From Phytopseudomonas dryadis (lineage in GTDB: Bacteria > Pseudomonadota > Gammaproteobacteria > Pseudomonadales > Pseudomonadaceae): a stretch of 64,000 bases of DNA. The number at the start of each line of letters is the position of its first letter. The first letter of the stretch is position 1. The stretch covers positions 234,124 through 298,123 of the forward strand of contig NZ_QJUM01000002.1 in assembly GCF_004327355.1 (NCBI RefSeq), read 5' to 3'. Made by a program: the position numbers and the translations under genes. Shown here piece by piece: positions 35,012 through 43,850 of this stretch. A model generated the notes under the pieces. It searched no databases, was not told where the DNA came from, and saw only the letters and a program-made list of their open reading frames with translations.

Positions 35012-37753
35012 ATGCCTCGTCTCCTGCTTGCTCTCCTGCTTCTCTGGCCAGGCGGCCCGGCCTGGTCCGCTCCGGCTGCGGTGCTGGACAGCAGCGACCT
35101 GCGCCTCGCCCTGGGACAGTTCGCCCGGTACTACGAAGATGCCAGCGGCAGCTTGACCATGGAGCAGGTGCGCGCACTGCCGGACACGGCCTTCAGCGCG
35201 GTGCGCGGCACCCATGCCAACCTCGGCAAGAACACCTCGGCCTGGTGGTTCCGCATCACCCTCGACAACCGCCTGAACCAGGCGCTGCACGGCTACCTGG
35301 AAGTCAATTATCCGCTGCTCGACTCCCTGCAGCTGTACCTGATCGACCCCAACGGCGAGGTCAGGCAACAGAGCGGCGGCGATACCGAGCCCTTTTCCCA
35401 GCGCACGGTCAAGGTGCGCAATTTCTGGTTCCCGGTCCAGCTGCCGCCCGAGCGCACCACCCTCTACCTGCGCGTGCAGAGCAGCAGCACCCTGTTCGTG
35501 CCCTTGTTCTTCAGCACCCATGCGGCCAGCGCCGAAGACCAGGAAACCCTCATGGGCTTCAACGGCGCCTTCTATGGCGTGCTGTTCGCCATGTTCTGCT
35601 ACAACCTGTTTCTCTACCTGTCGCTACGCGAAGCCGCCTATTTCTGGTACCTGGCCTACAACCTCAACGTCGGTCTGCTGGCCGCCAGCTTCGATGGCAT
35701 GCTGTTCAAGCTGCTGCCCGATTTCGTCACCCTGCAGGCGTTCGGCATCTACCTGCTGATGTACCTGCACTGTCTGAGCGCCCTGCAGTTCAGCCGCCAT
35801 TTCCTGCACACCAAACAACACTTCCCACGCCTGGACAACGCGTTGCGCCTGCTTCTGGCGCTGACGATCGCCTGCCTGCTCTCGGTCCCGCTGATCGGCT
35901 TCATGGCCTGGAACATCCTGGCCAGCATCACCCTGTCGGCGGTTTCCCTGGTACTGCTACTGACCGGCCTGTACGCCTGGCGCCAGGGCTTGCGCTACGG
36001 CTCCTACTACACCCTGGCCTGGGGCATCCTGCTGTTCGCCTTCATCCAGGCCACCACGGGATCGCTGGGCATCGAAGCCTTCGGTATCTTCGGCGCCACG
36101 GCGGTGAAGATCGGCGTGATCATCGAACTGATCACCCTGTCCATCGGCCTGGCCGACCGTATCAACAGCCTCAAGGAAGAAGGCTTCCTGTCCCGCCAGG
36201 CCGCCGAGCAGGCGCATGTCGAGAGCCGCGCGAAGAGCCGCTTCCTGGCCAAGATGAGCCACGAAATCCGCACGCCGCTCAATGGCGTGCTGGGCATGCT
36301 GCAGTTGCTGCGCGAAACACCGCTGGATCGCAGCCAGCGTTTCTATGTGGACACCATCTCCAGCTCCGGCGGCGCGCTGATGGCGGTGATCAACGACATC
36401 CTCGACTACGCCCGCATCGAATCCGGCAAGCTGAGTCTCGAGCGCATCGAATTCGATCTCGAACAGTTGCTCTCCGAAACCCTCAGCCTGTTCACCGGCC
36501 AGGCCCTGGACAAGCACCTGCGCCTGTACATCAGCATGGAGAACGGCGTCCCCCGGCGCATGCAGGGCGATCCGACGCGCCTCAAGCAGGTACTGATGAA
36601 CCTGCTGAGCAATGCCCTGAAGTTCACCGCCAACGGCCACGTGGCGTTGAACATCTGCCGGCGCAGCAACGCCCAGGGCGAACCCCACCTGGTGTTCGCC
36701 GTCAGCGACAGCGGTATCGGCATCGACGGCGAGGCGATCAAGCAGTTGTTCGAGTCCTTCGCCCAGGGCGACTCCAGCACCACCCGCCGCTATGGCGGCA
36801 GCGGCCTGGGCCTGGCCATCAGCAAGGAGCTGATCGAAATGATGGGCGGCCGCATCGAGGTGCAGAGCACACCAGGCCAGGGCACCCGCTTCGCCTTCGA
36901 TATTCCCCTGGGCAGCGAAGCGCAGGATGATCGCCCGGACGCGCTGAGCAGCCTGGTCAGTGGACGCCCCGCGTTGCTCGCTTCGCTCGACGGACTGGCC
37001 CTCGATGCCCTCAGCCACCTGCTCGGCCGCTGGGGCATGCGCACCGAGCGCTGCCAGACGCCCTCGAGCCTGGCCGGCTACCTCGAGGACTACGCCGTAG
37101 CGCCGCTGCTGATCCTCATGGCCCCCTGGCCCGGGAGCCCGGACACCTGGCTGGACGGTGTGCTGCCCAAACGCGAAGCGCCGCCCCGGGTACTGCTGCT
37201 GTGCCCGCCGGATCAGTGCCCGTCGCCGGCGCCCTCCGGCAACGACCTGCGCCTGCTGAGCCTGCCTCAGCCGCTGGCCGTCACCGCCCTGCGCGACGCC
37301 CTGCAAGAGCTGTACGAAGAGCCCAGAGTCCGGTCGCAGGCCCTGCCGCAGGAGGTGTGTGATGACGGGAGGAGCAAACCCTGCATCCTGGTGGCCGAAG
37401 ACAATCCGGTGAACCAGCTGGTGGCTCAGGGCGTACTGAAGAAGCGCGGCTACGACGTACGCATGGCGATCAATGGCGTGGCCGCTGTCGCGCAATACCG
37501 CCGCGACCCCGAGGGCATCCAGTTGATCCTGATGGACTGTGAAATGCCGGAAATGGACGGTTTCGAAGCGACCCGGCAGATCCGCCAGCTGGAGCGCCAG
37601 CACAACTGGGCTCCCGTGCCCATCGTCGCCCTGACCGCGCACATGCTCGATGAACACCGGCAACAGGGCGCCAGCGCCGGCATGGACGATTTCCTCGGCA
37701 AGCCGCTGGACATCCAGTTGCTGTACAGCACCCTCGAACGGCTGCTGGCCTGA
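35012..37753 (+). CDS. Hybrid sensor histidine kinase with 7TMR-DISM sensor
   Basis: 913 residues. Signal peptide (~1-20, [20 protein letters not shown]), a periplasmic 7TMR-DISMED2-type beta domain (~30-170), seven membrane helices (~185-385), a short coil, HisKA with the phosphorylated His417 in [12 protein letters not shown], an ATPase domain (N-box [27 protein letters not shown]) to ~640, a degenerate receiver-like spacer, and a C-terminal receiver with acceptor Asp842 ([14 protein letters not shown]) and Lys in GKPLD. DISM domains are thought to bind carbohydrates or other small ligands. In P. aeruginosa a similar kinase follows the NAGGN genes, as I recall, so a link to osmolyte control is plausible. 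Confidence 0.92.
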   Translation: MPRLLLALLLLWPGGPAWSAPAAVLDSSDLRLALGQFARYYEDASGSLTMEQVRALPDTAFSAVRGTHANLGKNTSAWWFRITLDNRLNQALHGYLEVNYPLLDSLQLYLIDPNGEVRQQSGGDTEPFSQRTVKVRNFWFPVQLPPERTTLYLRVQSSSTLFVPLFFSTHAASAEDQETLMGFNGAFYGVLFAMFCYNLFLYLSLREAAYFWYLAYNLNVGLLAASFDGMLFKLLPDFVTLQAFGIYLLMYLHCLSALQFSRHFLHTKQHFPRLDNALRLLLALTIACLLSVPLIGFMAWNILASITLSAVSLVLLLTGLYAWRQGLRYGSYYTLAWGILLFAFIQATTGSLGIEAFGIFGATAVKIGVIIELITLSIGLADRINSLKEEGFLSRQAAEQAHVESRAKSRFLAKMSHEIRTPLNGVLGMLQLLRETPLDRSQRFYVDTISSSGGALMAVINDILDYARIESGKLSLERIEFDLEQLLSETLSLFTGQALDKHLRLYISMENGVPRRMQGDPTRLKQVLMNLLSNALKFTANGHVALNICRRSNAQGEPHLVFAVSDSGIGIDGEAIKQLFESFAQGDSSTTRRYGGSGLGLAISKELIEMMGGRIEVQSTPGQGTRFAFDIPLGSEAQDDRPDALSSLVSGRPALLASLDGLALDALSHLLGRWGMRTERCQTPSSLAGYLEDYAVAPLLILMAPWPGSPDTWLDGVLPKREAPPRVLLLCPPDQCPSPAPSGNDLRLLSLPQPLAVTALRDALQELYEEPRVRSQALPQEVCDDGRSKPCILVAEDNPVNQLVAQGVLKKRGYDVRMAINGVAAVAQYRRDPEGIQLILMDCEMPEMDGFEATRQIRQLERQHNWAPVPIVALTAHMLDEHRQQGASAGMDDFLGKPLDIQLLYSTLERLLA

Positions 37754-37843
37754 AGCGGGCAGTCGCCGCCGAGGCCGGATCGCACTTGGCTTGCGCTGGA
37801 GGCGCAACAGACCCTAGCATGCGCCCGCCATCAGGAGACGACC

Positions 37844-38083
37844 GTGCTGATTCCCGCCCACCTGCTCGAAGCCGACACCCTCACCCGCCTGATCGAGGAT
37901 TTCGTCACCCGCGACGGAACCGACAACGGCGATGAAACCCCACTGCAGACCCGCGTGCTGCGGGTACGCCGCGCCCTGGACAAGGGCGAGGCGGTGATCG
38001 TCTTCGATGCGCAAAGCCAGCAGTGCCAGTTGGCGCTCAGGCGCGACGTGCCCAGGGAATGGCTGGTCGAGGACGAAGAATAG
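37844..38083 (+). CDS. YheU-family small protein
   Basis: 79 residues starting with GTG 37844, six bases after AGGAGA. It begins MLIPAHLLEADTLTRLIEDFVTRDGTD and has VRRALDKGEAVIVFDAQSQQC, the pattern of the UPF0270/YheU family. Such proteins are small, acidic and cytoplasmic, and have no established function. A 13-base match to the end of the MITE-like element (CAACAGACCCTAG, 37805-37817) lies just upstream. Confidence 0.85.
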   Translation: MLIPAHLLEADTLTRLIEDFVTRDGTDNGDETPLQTRVLRVRRALDKGEAVIVFDAQSQQCQLALRRDVPREWLVEDEE

Positions 38084-38127
38084 GACGACAGGAGGCCCCG
38101 GCAGTGCGGGCCGACCCCGGGGCCTAG

Positions 38128-38364
38128 CTAGGATCGCGTCGGTCGCGCGGTATCACCATAAGCGCAGCATGGCCACATTCGTGTGGGAGCCGCGCCCTCG
38201 CGGCGAATCGTGGCCATAGCGCGGCATTGCAGCATGGCCGCCATCGCATCGCGCCGGGGTCGACGCTCCTACTGGCGAACCCTGATTCCGAACGGGCTCT
38301 GGCTGGTCAGGGATCAAGACGGTATCCACGGGACTCCGACATTTCAGGGTTGACGCGACACTAG
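38128..38364. repeat. MITE-like element with CTAG ends and a REP core, copy 2
   Basis: About 237 bp, matching the 13139-13390 element over most of its length: TCGGTCGCGCGGTATC near the left, a REP palindrome in the middle (GTGGGAGCCGCGCCC to GACGCTCCTAC), ATTCCGAACGGGCTCTGGCTGG, and the right end CATTTCAGGGTTGACGCGACACTAG. The left end begins after a doubled CTAGCTAG. It is non-coding and lies 15 bp from another mobile-looking element. Confidence 0.7.
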
Positions 38365-38379
38365 CGAAAAATGTCCTCC

Positions 38380-38679
38380 CCTAGGGTCTGTTGACGTTTC
38401 AGCGCGAGCCGCGTTGCCGCGAGAAATCTCGCCAGGCTAGGCGGAGGACGCCGGTAATGGACTAGCCGTCCGCGTGTTCCCTTGCCAAGTCCTCCAACAA
38501 CGCATGGCGAGATTTCCCGCGCAACCTAGGCGGCCCCACCCGAAGGGCCGGGCCCGTTTTGCCGCGATGCTGCGTTTCTCGCCGGCTCATTTAGCCCGCT
38601 AAACTTCGCGGCTCGTGCCTTGCCTCGCGGCAAAACGGGCTTCGGCGCGGCCGTGCGTGAAACGTCAACAGACCCTAGG
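38380..38679. mobile_element. 300-bp MITE-like element with perfect 22-bp terminal inverted repeats
   Basis: Both ends read CCTAGGGTCTGTTGACG followed by TTTCA, as perfect inverted copies of 22 bp. The interior contains further hairpins (GAGAAATCTCGCCA with TGGCGAGATTTC; GCCCGTTTTGCCGCG with CGCGGCAAAACGGGC) and no open frame for a transposase. The outermost CTAG could be a target duplication. End fragments occur at 19511-19541 and 37805-37817. It is presumably moved by a full-length element elsewhere that shares these ends. The stop codon of the neighbouring minus-strand gene lies inside the right end. The 38084-38674 interval otherwise holds only the element at 38128. Confidence 0.85.
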
Positions 38680-39091
38680 CCTCGCGTTCCCAGGCACAGC
38701 GCATGCGCAGCGCGCCATCCTGGGGGCTGTACAGGCCATTGTCCGACTCCCAGCGAAAGGTGTGGGTACCCTTCGACTCGGTTTCCAGATGCACCACGGC
38801 ACTGGCCCAGTACAGCCGTTTGAGCAGCGCCTCGAAAGCCTCGACCCACAGGCTCCATTCGTACTCCACCGCCTGGTAACTGGCGCCGAAGTGGATGACC
38901 TGGGTCTGGTAAAGACCGCTGCCCGGCTGCTGGCAATAGGAAAACATCTCCCGGCCGAGGAACGGCCAGGCGTCTCCCGCCGGCAAGGCATCCAGCACCT
39001 GGCGATTGCTGTCGCGCCGCAACCGGCTCTGCGCCGGGCTATCCGCCGGCCAGTCCCGGATGCTGCCATACACGATGGATTCGGCTTCCAC
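38675..39091 (-). CDS. Conserved hypothetical protein, stop codon inside a MITE end
   Basis: 138 residues. I prefer GTG 39091 (MEAESIVYGSIRDWP), six bases after GGAG; the frame could also start at TTG 39106. The sequence is rich in aromatic residues (EYEWSLWVEAFEALLKRLYWASAVVHLETESKG) with no signal peptide or membrane helix. I do not recognise a domain of known function. The TAG stop (38675-38677) is part of the CCTAGG terminus of the element, so the element either landed exactly on the native stop or cut the gene short. Confidence 0.75.
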   Translation of the reverse strand: MEAESIVYGSIRDWPADSPAQSRLRRDSNRQVLDALPAGDAWPFLGREMFSYCQQPGSGLYQTQVIHFGASYQAVEYEWSLWVEAFEALLKRLYWASAVVHLETESKGTHTFRWESDNGLYSPQDGALRMRCAWEREA

Positions 39092-39167
39092 ACCGTCACT
39101 CCGCAAGAATCAGGGCTGCCTTCTATCACACCCGCCCGGTTCAAGGAAGGCAACCGCTGCCTCGGGC

Positions 39168-40334
39168 TCAGGCGCGCTTCGCGCCCCGGCGCATCAGCCA
39201 GGCCAGCAGGACCATGGTCGCGGACATGCCGGTCAGGACCATGAACGGCACCTGGTAGGTGCCCGCCATGTCCCGCGCCAGACCACTGAGCACCGGGGTC
39301 AGGGAACCGACCCCATAGCCCAGGCCCAGCATCATGGCCGTCCAGCGGCTCACGGCCATGGGCGATCCCGCCTCGTACAGCGGCAGCAGCATCGACAGGG
39401 CGAACGAGCCACTCATGGCGAAGCCGAGGGTCAGCGCCCACAGCTCCGGCAGCACGACCGGCGCGAAGGTGATCATGCTCAGGCTGAGCAGGGTCATGCA
39501 GACGCACCCCAGCAGCAGCAGGTGATGGTTGTTCACCCGCTGCACCAGCCAGGGCAGCAGGAAGGCGCTCGGCAGGCCCATCAGCATCGCCAGGCTGAAC
39601 AGGGTATTGCTGTGCAACTGCGACAGGCCGGCTTCCTGGTAACGCGCCACGGTCCAGGTCGCCACGGCGTAGAACAGCCCCGCCTGGAGGGCGAAGAAGA
39701 CACTGATCAGCCAGGCCCTGGGCTCACGCCAGGGCAAGCCTGCGCTGGCTTCCTCGCTGCTCGACGGCTCTTCGCGCCGCTTCGGCAGGGCGCACCAGAG
39801 CGCCACGGCCAGCACGGCGGGCAAGGCCCACACGGCCAGGCCATAGACCCAGTCGTCGGCGAACAGCTGGGTGGCCGGCAGGGTCAGCACCACGCCCGCG
39901 GCGCCGCCAATGGCCATGCTCAGGGAATACCAGGCCAGCACCTGGCCCATGCGACCGGCGAAATGGTGCTTGATGAACCCCGCCAGCAAGGGGCCGGCAA
40001 TGGCGATGGCCGCGCCAAGCAGCACCGCGCTGCCGATGAGCAGCAGGCTGGAATGCCCGACCAGGCGCAGCAGCAAGGCCAGGGTAACGGTCGCCAGACA
40101 CAGGGTGATGGTGCGTTCCAGGCCGAACCTCACGGCCAGGCGGGGGGCCAGTGGCGCCAGCAGGCCCATGCACAGCACCGGCAGCGCCGTGGTCAGGCTG
40201 ATGAAGCCCCGGCTCAGGGACAGTTCCTGGGCGATACGTTCGATGAGCGGCGCCAGCGAGGTGATACCGGGGCGCAGGTTGAGCGCGGCCGCCACCAGGG
40301 CCAGCAGCAACAGGGTTCGGGATACGGGTTTCAC
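39168..40334 (-). CDS. MFS transporter, CynX/NimT (cyanate/nitroimidazole) type
   Basis: 388 residues with twelve predicted membrane helices. GTG 40334 (MKPVSRTLLLLALVAAALNLRPG) follows AGGA by six bases; the in-frame TTG at 40340 is less likely. The start ALNLRPGITSLAPLIERIAQELSLS and the MGLLAPLAPRLAVRFGLERTI loop are typical of CynX/NimT-like carriers, which include cyanate and 2-nitroimidazole transporters. Substrate unknown. It stands alone on the minus strand. Confidence 0.88.
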   Translation of the reverse strand: MKPVSRTLLLLALVAAALNLRPGITSLAPLIERIAQELSLSRGFISLTTALPVLCMGLLAPLAPRLAVRFGLERTITLCLATVTLALLLRLVGHSSLLLIGSAVLLGAAIAIAGPLLAGFIKHHFAGRMGQVLAWYSLSMAIGGAAGVVLTLPATQLFADDWVYGLAVWALPAVLAVALWCALPKRREEPSSSEEASAGLPWREPRAWLISVFFALQAGLFYAVATWTVARYQEAGLSQLHSNTLFSLAMLMGLPSAFLLPWLVQRVNNHHLLLLGCVCMTLLSLSMITFAPVVLPELWALTLGFAMSGSFALSMLLPLYEAGSPMAVSRWTAMMLGLGYGVGSLTPVLSGLARDMAGTYQVPFMVLTGMSATMVLLAWLMRRGAKRA

Positions 40335-40486
40335 GCACAATCCTGATCAGACGGCCAGGCCGGCCGGATCGGCAACCTTAGTGATGCGTGCCAGCGAGGG
40401 CAAGTCCGAACCGCGTTATCGGCCAGCCGCATGGCGTCGCCTGGCGCCCTCGACCGCTACGGCAGGCGCTCGCCATCCCCGGCGGC

Positions 40487-41296
40487 TCAGCCGCGCTGCG
40501 CCTTGGCGCGCATCTTCTCGCACATGCTGGTCATTTCGTCGTAGAGCAATTGCGGGTTCTTCTGCTTGAGCGTCCAGGCCATGCGTCCCTGCTCATGGGG
40601 CAGAATCATGAACTGCCCGGCGGCGACCGACTGGAAGATGTAATCGGCAATGAACTCGGCATTGATCGGCGAGCTTTCCAGCAGTTTGCCGACCTGTGCC
40701 TTCATGGCCGGCGTGGGCCCGCGGAAGGAATCCAGCAGATTGGTCTGGAAGAACGACGGACAGACCACATGCACATCGACCTGCAGCGCCTTGAGTTCCA
40801 CCAGTAGGCTCTCCGAGAGCGCCACCACGCCGGCCTTGGCCACGTTGTAGTTGCTCATCGCCGGGCCCTGCATCAAGGCCGCCATGGAGGCGATGTTGAT
40901 GATCCGTCCCCGGCTGCGTTCGAGCAGCGGCAGAAACGCCTTGCAGCCCTTGACCACGCCCATCAGGTTGATCGCGATCTGCCAGTCCCAGTCCTCCAGC
41001 GACAGCTCGCTGAAGAAACCGCCGGAGGCCACGCCGGCATTGTTGACGATCACGTCGATGCCGCCGAACTTCTCCTCGCAGGCCTGGGCCAGCGCGGTCA
41101 GCTGGCTGTAATCGCGCACATCGCAGCGCTGGCTGAAACCGTCGCCGCCGGCCTCGCGCACCAGCCCGAGGGTCTCGGCCAGGCCAACCTCATTGACGTC
41201 CGACAGCGCCAGCCGCCAGCCCTCGCGCGCCCAGCGCAACGCGATCTCGCGCCCCAGACCGGAACCCGCGCCGGTGATCATCATGCGATTGTGCAT
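40487..41296 (-). CDS. Short-chain dehydrogenase/reductase
   Basis: 269 residues, classic SDR. ATG 41296 (MHNRMMITGAGSGLG) follows AGGGCGGG. Cofactor motif TGAGSGLG, NNAGVASGG, catalytic Ser in INIASMAALM and the Tyr/Lys pair in YNVAKAG. The long C-terminal part (FSSFRGPTPAMKAQVG-like, then ILPHEQGRMAW) resembles SDRs of fatty or aromatic alcohol metabolism, but the substrate cannot be assigned. It is a single gene. Confidence 0.92.
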   Translation of the reverse strand: MHNRMMITGAGSGLGREIALRWAREGWRLALSDVNEVGLAETLGLVREAGGDGFSQRCDVRDYSQLTALAQACEEKFGGIDVIVNNAGVASGGFFSELSLEDWDWQIAINLMGVVKGCKAFLPLLERSRGRIINIASMAALMQGPAMSNYNVAKAGVVALSESLLVELKALQVDVHVVCPSFFQTNLLDSFRGPTPAMKAQVGKLLESSPINAEFIADYIFQSVAAGQFMILPHEQGRMAWTLKQKNPQLLYDEMTSMCEKMRAKAQRG

Positions 41297-41448
41297 ACGC
41301 AACCCGCCCTGCTGGCTGATAAAGACAGCGGCCAGTGTAGCGAAGGAAATAGTCGCGCCCATCCACCATCAGGCTGCTGAATGGTGAGGCCGAAGCGCCC
41401 CCGGGAACCGGTCGTGCGCGCTGGCGCAGCCGGTTGAAGGCAAAAGTT

Positions 41449-42288
41449 CTAGTGAAACAGCCTGGTGCTCAACTCCCGGCTGGCCTCCAGCAGCACCGGC
41501 AGGAAACGGCTTTCCAGCTCCTGCCGGGAAACCCGGCCGACATGGGTGCCGACATTGAGCGCGGCCAGCACCTGCCCGGCCGAATCCTTCAGCGGCACGG
41601 CGATGGAGCGCAGGCTGACTTCCAGCTCCTGGTCGATGATCACCCAGCCCTGGCGGCGGATCTCCTCGATATTGGCGCGCAGATCCTCGGGCGTGTGCAG
41701 GGTGCGGCTGGTCTTGACCTGCAGTTCGGCATGGCCGAGGTAATCGTCCAGGGCGGCATCGTCGAGCGCCGCCAGGAGGATCCGGCCCATGGACGTGCAG
41801 TAGGCCGGCAGGCGGCTGCCGACGCTCAGGTCCACGGATATCAGGCGCTGCGGCGTGGCCGAACGGGCGATGTAGAGAATCTCGTCGCCCTCCAGCGTGG
41901 CCATCGAGCAGGCCTCGTGCAGTTGCTCGCTGAGGCGGTCGAGGATCGGCTGGGCGGTCACCGCCATGGGCGTCGAGGAGAGGTAGGCATGGCCCAGGGT
42001 CAGCACCTTGGGCAACAGCGAATAGACCCGTCCATCGGTGGTCACGTAGCCCAGCTTCATCAAGGTGTGCAGACAGCGGCGTACCGCGGCGCGGGGGATT
42101 TCCGTGCGGTGGCTGATCTGGGCAATGGTGAGGTGGCGCTTGCGCTCCTGGAAAGCGTGGATCACCGCCAGCCCTCGGGCCAGGGACGTCATGAAATTGG
42201 GATCGCCGGTAAAAGCCTCGATGCGCTTGGCCGGCGAAGCGATGATCGGCGGCGCCATGGGCGATGGCAGGGAACGGGATTCGGTCAT
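41449..42288 (-). CDS. pcaR: IclR-family regulator PcaR of the protocatechuate/beta-ketoadipate pathway
   Basis: 279 residues. ATG 42288 (MTESRSLPSPMAPP); the frame is open upstream but through the operator. The helix-turn-helix (FMTSLARGLAVIHAFQERKR, TIAQISHRTEIPRAAVRRCLH) and effector domain (YIARSATPQRLISVDLSVGSRLP, AYCTSMGRILLAAL) closely match Pseudomonas PcaR as I know it. PcaR activates pca genes with beta-ketoadipate as effector. Two PcaR-like boxes lie 29-62 bp upstream, which supports both the name and autoregulation. pcaG, pcaH and pcaQ lie ~4 kb further on the same strand. Confidence 0.88.
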   Translation of the reverse strand: MTESRSLPSPMAPPIIASPAKRIEAFTGDPNFMTSLARGLAVIHAFQERKRHLTIAQISHRTEIPRAAVRRCLHTLMKLGYVTTDGRVYSLLPKVLTLGHAYLSSTPMAVTAQPILDRLSEQLHEACSMATLEGDEILYIARSATPQRLISVDLSVGSRLPAYCTSMGRILLAALDDAALDDYLGHAELQVKTSRTLHTPEDLRANIEEIRRQGWVIIDQELEVSLRSIAVPLKDSAGQVLAALNVGTHVGRVSRQELESRFLPVLLEASRELSTRLFH

Positions 42289-42316
42289 GGTGCTTTCCAC
42301 TGGTCCTGACGGTCTT

Positions 42317-42350
42317 GCGCGATTATCGGACCCGGGTTCGATAATCGCAA
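42317..42350. promoter_or_regulatory. Two inverted PcaR-like boxes
   Basis: 42336-42350 reads GTTCGATAATCGCAA, one base from the 15-base PcaR box GTTCGATAATCGCAC reported for P. putida as I remember it. 42317-42331 is an inverted copy (GTCCGATAATCGCGC on the minus strand). Their position just upstream of pcaR suggests that PcaR controls its own gene. Confidence 0.7.
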
Positions 42351-42380
42351 TGCATGCAAGGCGGGGTATACGCTTTTTCC

Positions 42381-42408
42381 TGAGGCTTGAGGCTTGAGGC
42401 TTGAGGCT
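42381..42408. repeat. Four tandem 7-bp repeats (TGAGGCT)
   Basis: Four exact copies of TGAGGCT followed by TGAAC, between pcaR and padR. Similar words (GGCTTGAAGCTTGAGGCTTGC) occur at 48028-48050. Copy number could vary by slippage. It lies outside both operator regions, so any effect would be on spacing. Confidence 0.85.
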
Positions 42409-42435
42409 TGAACAGAATGCTTTGCATTTTTCCAT

Positions 42436-42465
42436 TTAAGATATATCTTAAGTCCTATCTTAAAT
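42436..42465. promoter_or_regulatory. PadR-type operator
   Basis: A perfect 16-bp palindrome, TTAAGATATATCTTAA (42436-42451), and a second half-site, TATCTTAAAT (42456-42465), end 16 bp before the padR ATG. AT-rich palindromes of this kind are usual PadR targets. It stands out in an otherwise GC-rich region. Confidence 0.7.
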
Positions 42466-42481
42466 AGGGAACCACACACTC

Positions 42482-43039
42482 ATGCGTAACAAACCGTCCT
42501 TCTCCGCTACCTCCCCTTCCGATGGTCTCGAGGAGCATCGCCACAAGAGCCGCGAACGTGGCCAGCGCATCTTCGCCCCGGGCGATCTGAAGTTGCTGTT
42601 GCTGGCGTTGATCGCCGAAACGCCAAGCCATGGCTACGACCTTATCCGCCGCATCGAAGCGCTGTTCGAGGGCAGCTACAGCCCGAGCCCCGGGGTGATC
42701 TACCCCACCCTGACCTTTCTCGAGGAAAGCGAACTGATCGTCAGCCACGCCGAAAGCGGCAAGAAGTCCTACCGCATCAGTGCCAACGGCAGCCAGTGGC
42801 TAGAGGGCCAGGCCGTGGCGCTGCAGGGCGTGCGGGCGCGTATCGAACTGAGTCGCCAGGCGCTGCACGGCCATGATCGCCCAGCGGCCGTGCAACAGGC
42901 CGTGGCCACCCTGCGCCATGCCCTGAAGATGCACCACGGGCGCTGGAGCGAAGAGGAAATCGCCCGGGTCTGCGCCCTGCTCGAGCACACCGCCAAAGCC
43001 ATCAGCGACGGCTCCAGCCTTGCCCCCACCCAGGAGTGA
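42482..43039 (+). CDS. PadR-family transcriptional regulator
   Basis: 185 residues. After a polar, charged N-terminal extension (~30 residues), the PadR winged helix appears: GDLKLLLLALIAETPSHGYDLIRRIEALF, then SPSPGVIYPTLTFLEESELI. The C-terminal half is helical and should form the dimer arms. It is followed 4 bp later by a siderophore-interacting protein, a pairing common in proteobacteria, where the regulator is thought to respond to iron or flavin status. It probably represses its own operon through the palindrome at 42436-42451. Confidence 0.92.
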   Translation: MRNKPSFSATSPSDGLEEHRHKSRERGQRIFAPGDLKLLLLALIAETPSHGYDLIRRIEALFEGSYSPSPGVIYPTLTFLEESELIVSHAESGKKSYRISANGSQWLEGQAVALQGVRARIELSRQALHGHDRPAAVQQAVATLRHALKMHHGRWSEEEIARVCALLEHTAKAISDGSSLAPTQE

Positions 43040-43043
43040 CCCG

Positions 43044-43817
43044 ATGACCGCAACCGCCTCCAACAGCGTGCAACGCGTGATGCACGACATCGTGCGCCGG
43101 CACCTGGCTGTCGCCCGGGTGGTCGACATCACCCCGCGCATGCGCCGCGTGACCTTCACCGGCAGCGAACTGCAGGGGTTCGTCTCGGCGGCCGCCGACG
43201 ATCACATCAAACTGCTGTTTGCCAGCAACGCGGAGGAACGACGACGCCTCGACGACTTCCTCGCCGGGCGTGACGGTGACAGACCGGTCATGCGCGACTA
43301 CACCCCGCGCCGCTACGACGCCGGGAGTGGCGAGCTGGACGTGGACTTCGTCCTCCATGGCGACGGCCCCGCCGCCACCTGGGCCGCCCAGGCGCAGCCG
43401 GGCCAGCACCTGCATATCGCCGGTCCGCGCAGCTCGCTGGTGGTGCCGGACATCTTCGACAGCTACCTGCTGATCGGCGACGAAACCGCCCTGCCCGCCA
43501 TCGGCCGCTGGCTCGAGGGCCTGGCGCCCGGGCGCCGGGTCACGGTGCTGGTGGAAATCGAGGACGAAGCCGAGAAGCAGGCATTGCCGAGCGCCGCCGA
43601 GGTCAGCCTGCACTGGCTGATGCGCAACGATCGACGCAGCCTGGTCGATGCGGCCGCGGAGCTGCAACTGCCCGCTGGCGACCTGTATGCCTGGGTGGCC
43701 TGCGAAGCCAGCCAGTCGCGCAAGATCCGCCGCCTGCTGATCGAGCAGCACGGCGTCGACGAGGAACGGCTCAAGGCTGCCGGCTACTGGCGCCGGGACG
43801 ACGAGACCACGGCGTGA
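43044..43817 (+). CDS. Siderophore-interacting protein (FAD-binding ferric reductase family)
   Basis: 257 residues. ATG 43044 (MTATASNSVQRV) is 4 bp after padR. It has the SIP family marks: an FAD-binding barrel with the motif MRDYTPRRYD, GPRSSLVVP and a NAD(P)H-binding part (YLLIGDETALPAIGRWLEGL). The C-terminus AWVACEASQSRKIRRLLIE is typical. Members reduce ferric siderophores in the cytoplasm. No siderophore transport gene is nearby. Confidence 0.92.
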   Translation: MTATASNSVQRVMHDIVRRHLAVARVVDITPRMRRVTFTGSELQGFVSAAADDHIKLLFASNAEERRRLDDFLAGRDGDRPVMRDYTPRRYDAGSGELDVDFVLHGDGPAATWAAQAQPGQHLHIAGPRSSLVVPDIFDSYLLIGDETALPAIGRWLEGLAPGRRVTVLVEIEDEAEKQALPSAAEVSLHWLMRNDRRSLVDAAAELQLPAGDLYAWVACEASQSRKIRRLLIEQHGVDEERLKAAGYWRRDDETTA

Positions 43818-43850
43818 TGCGCGCGGGTTGCCACCCGCCAGACCCGCCTC

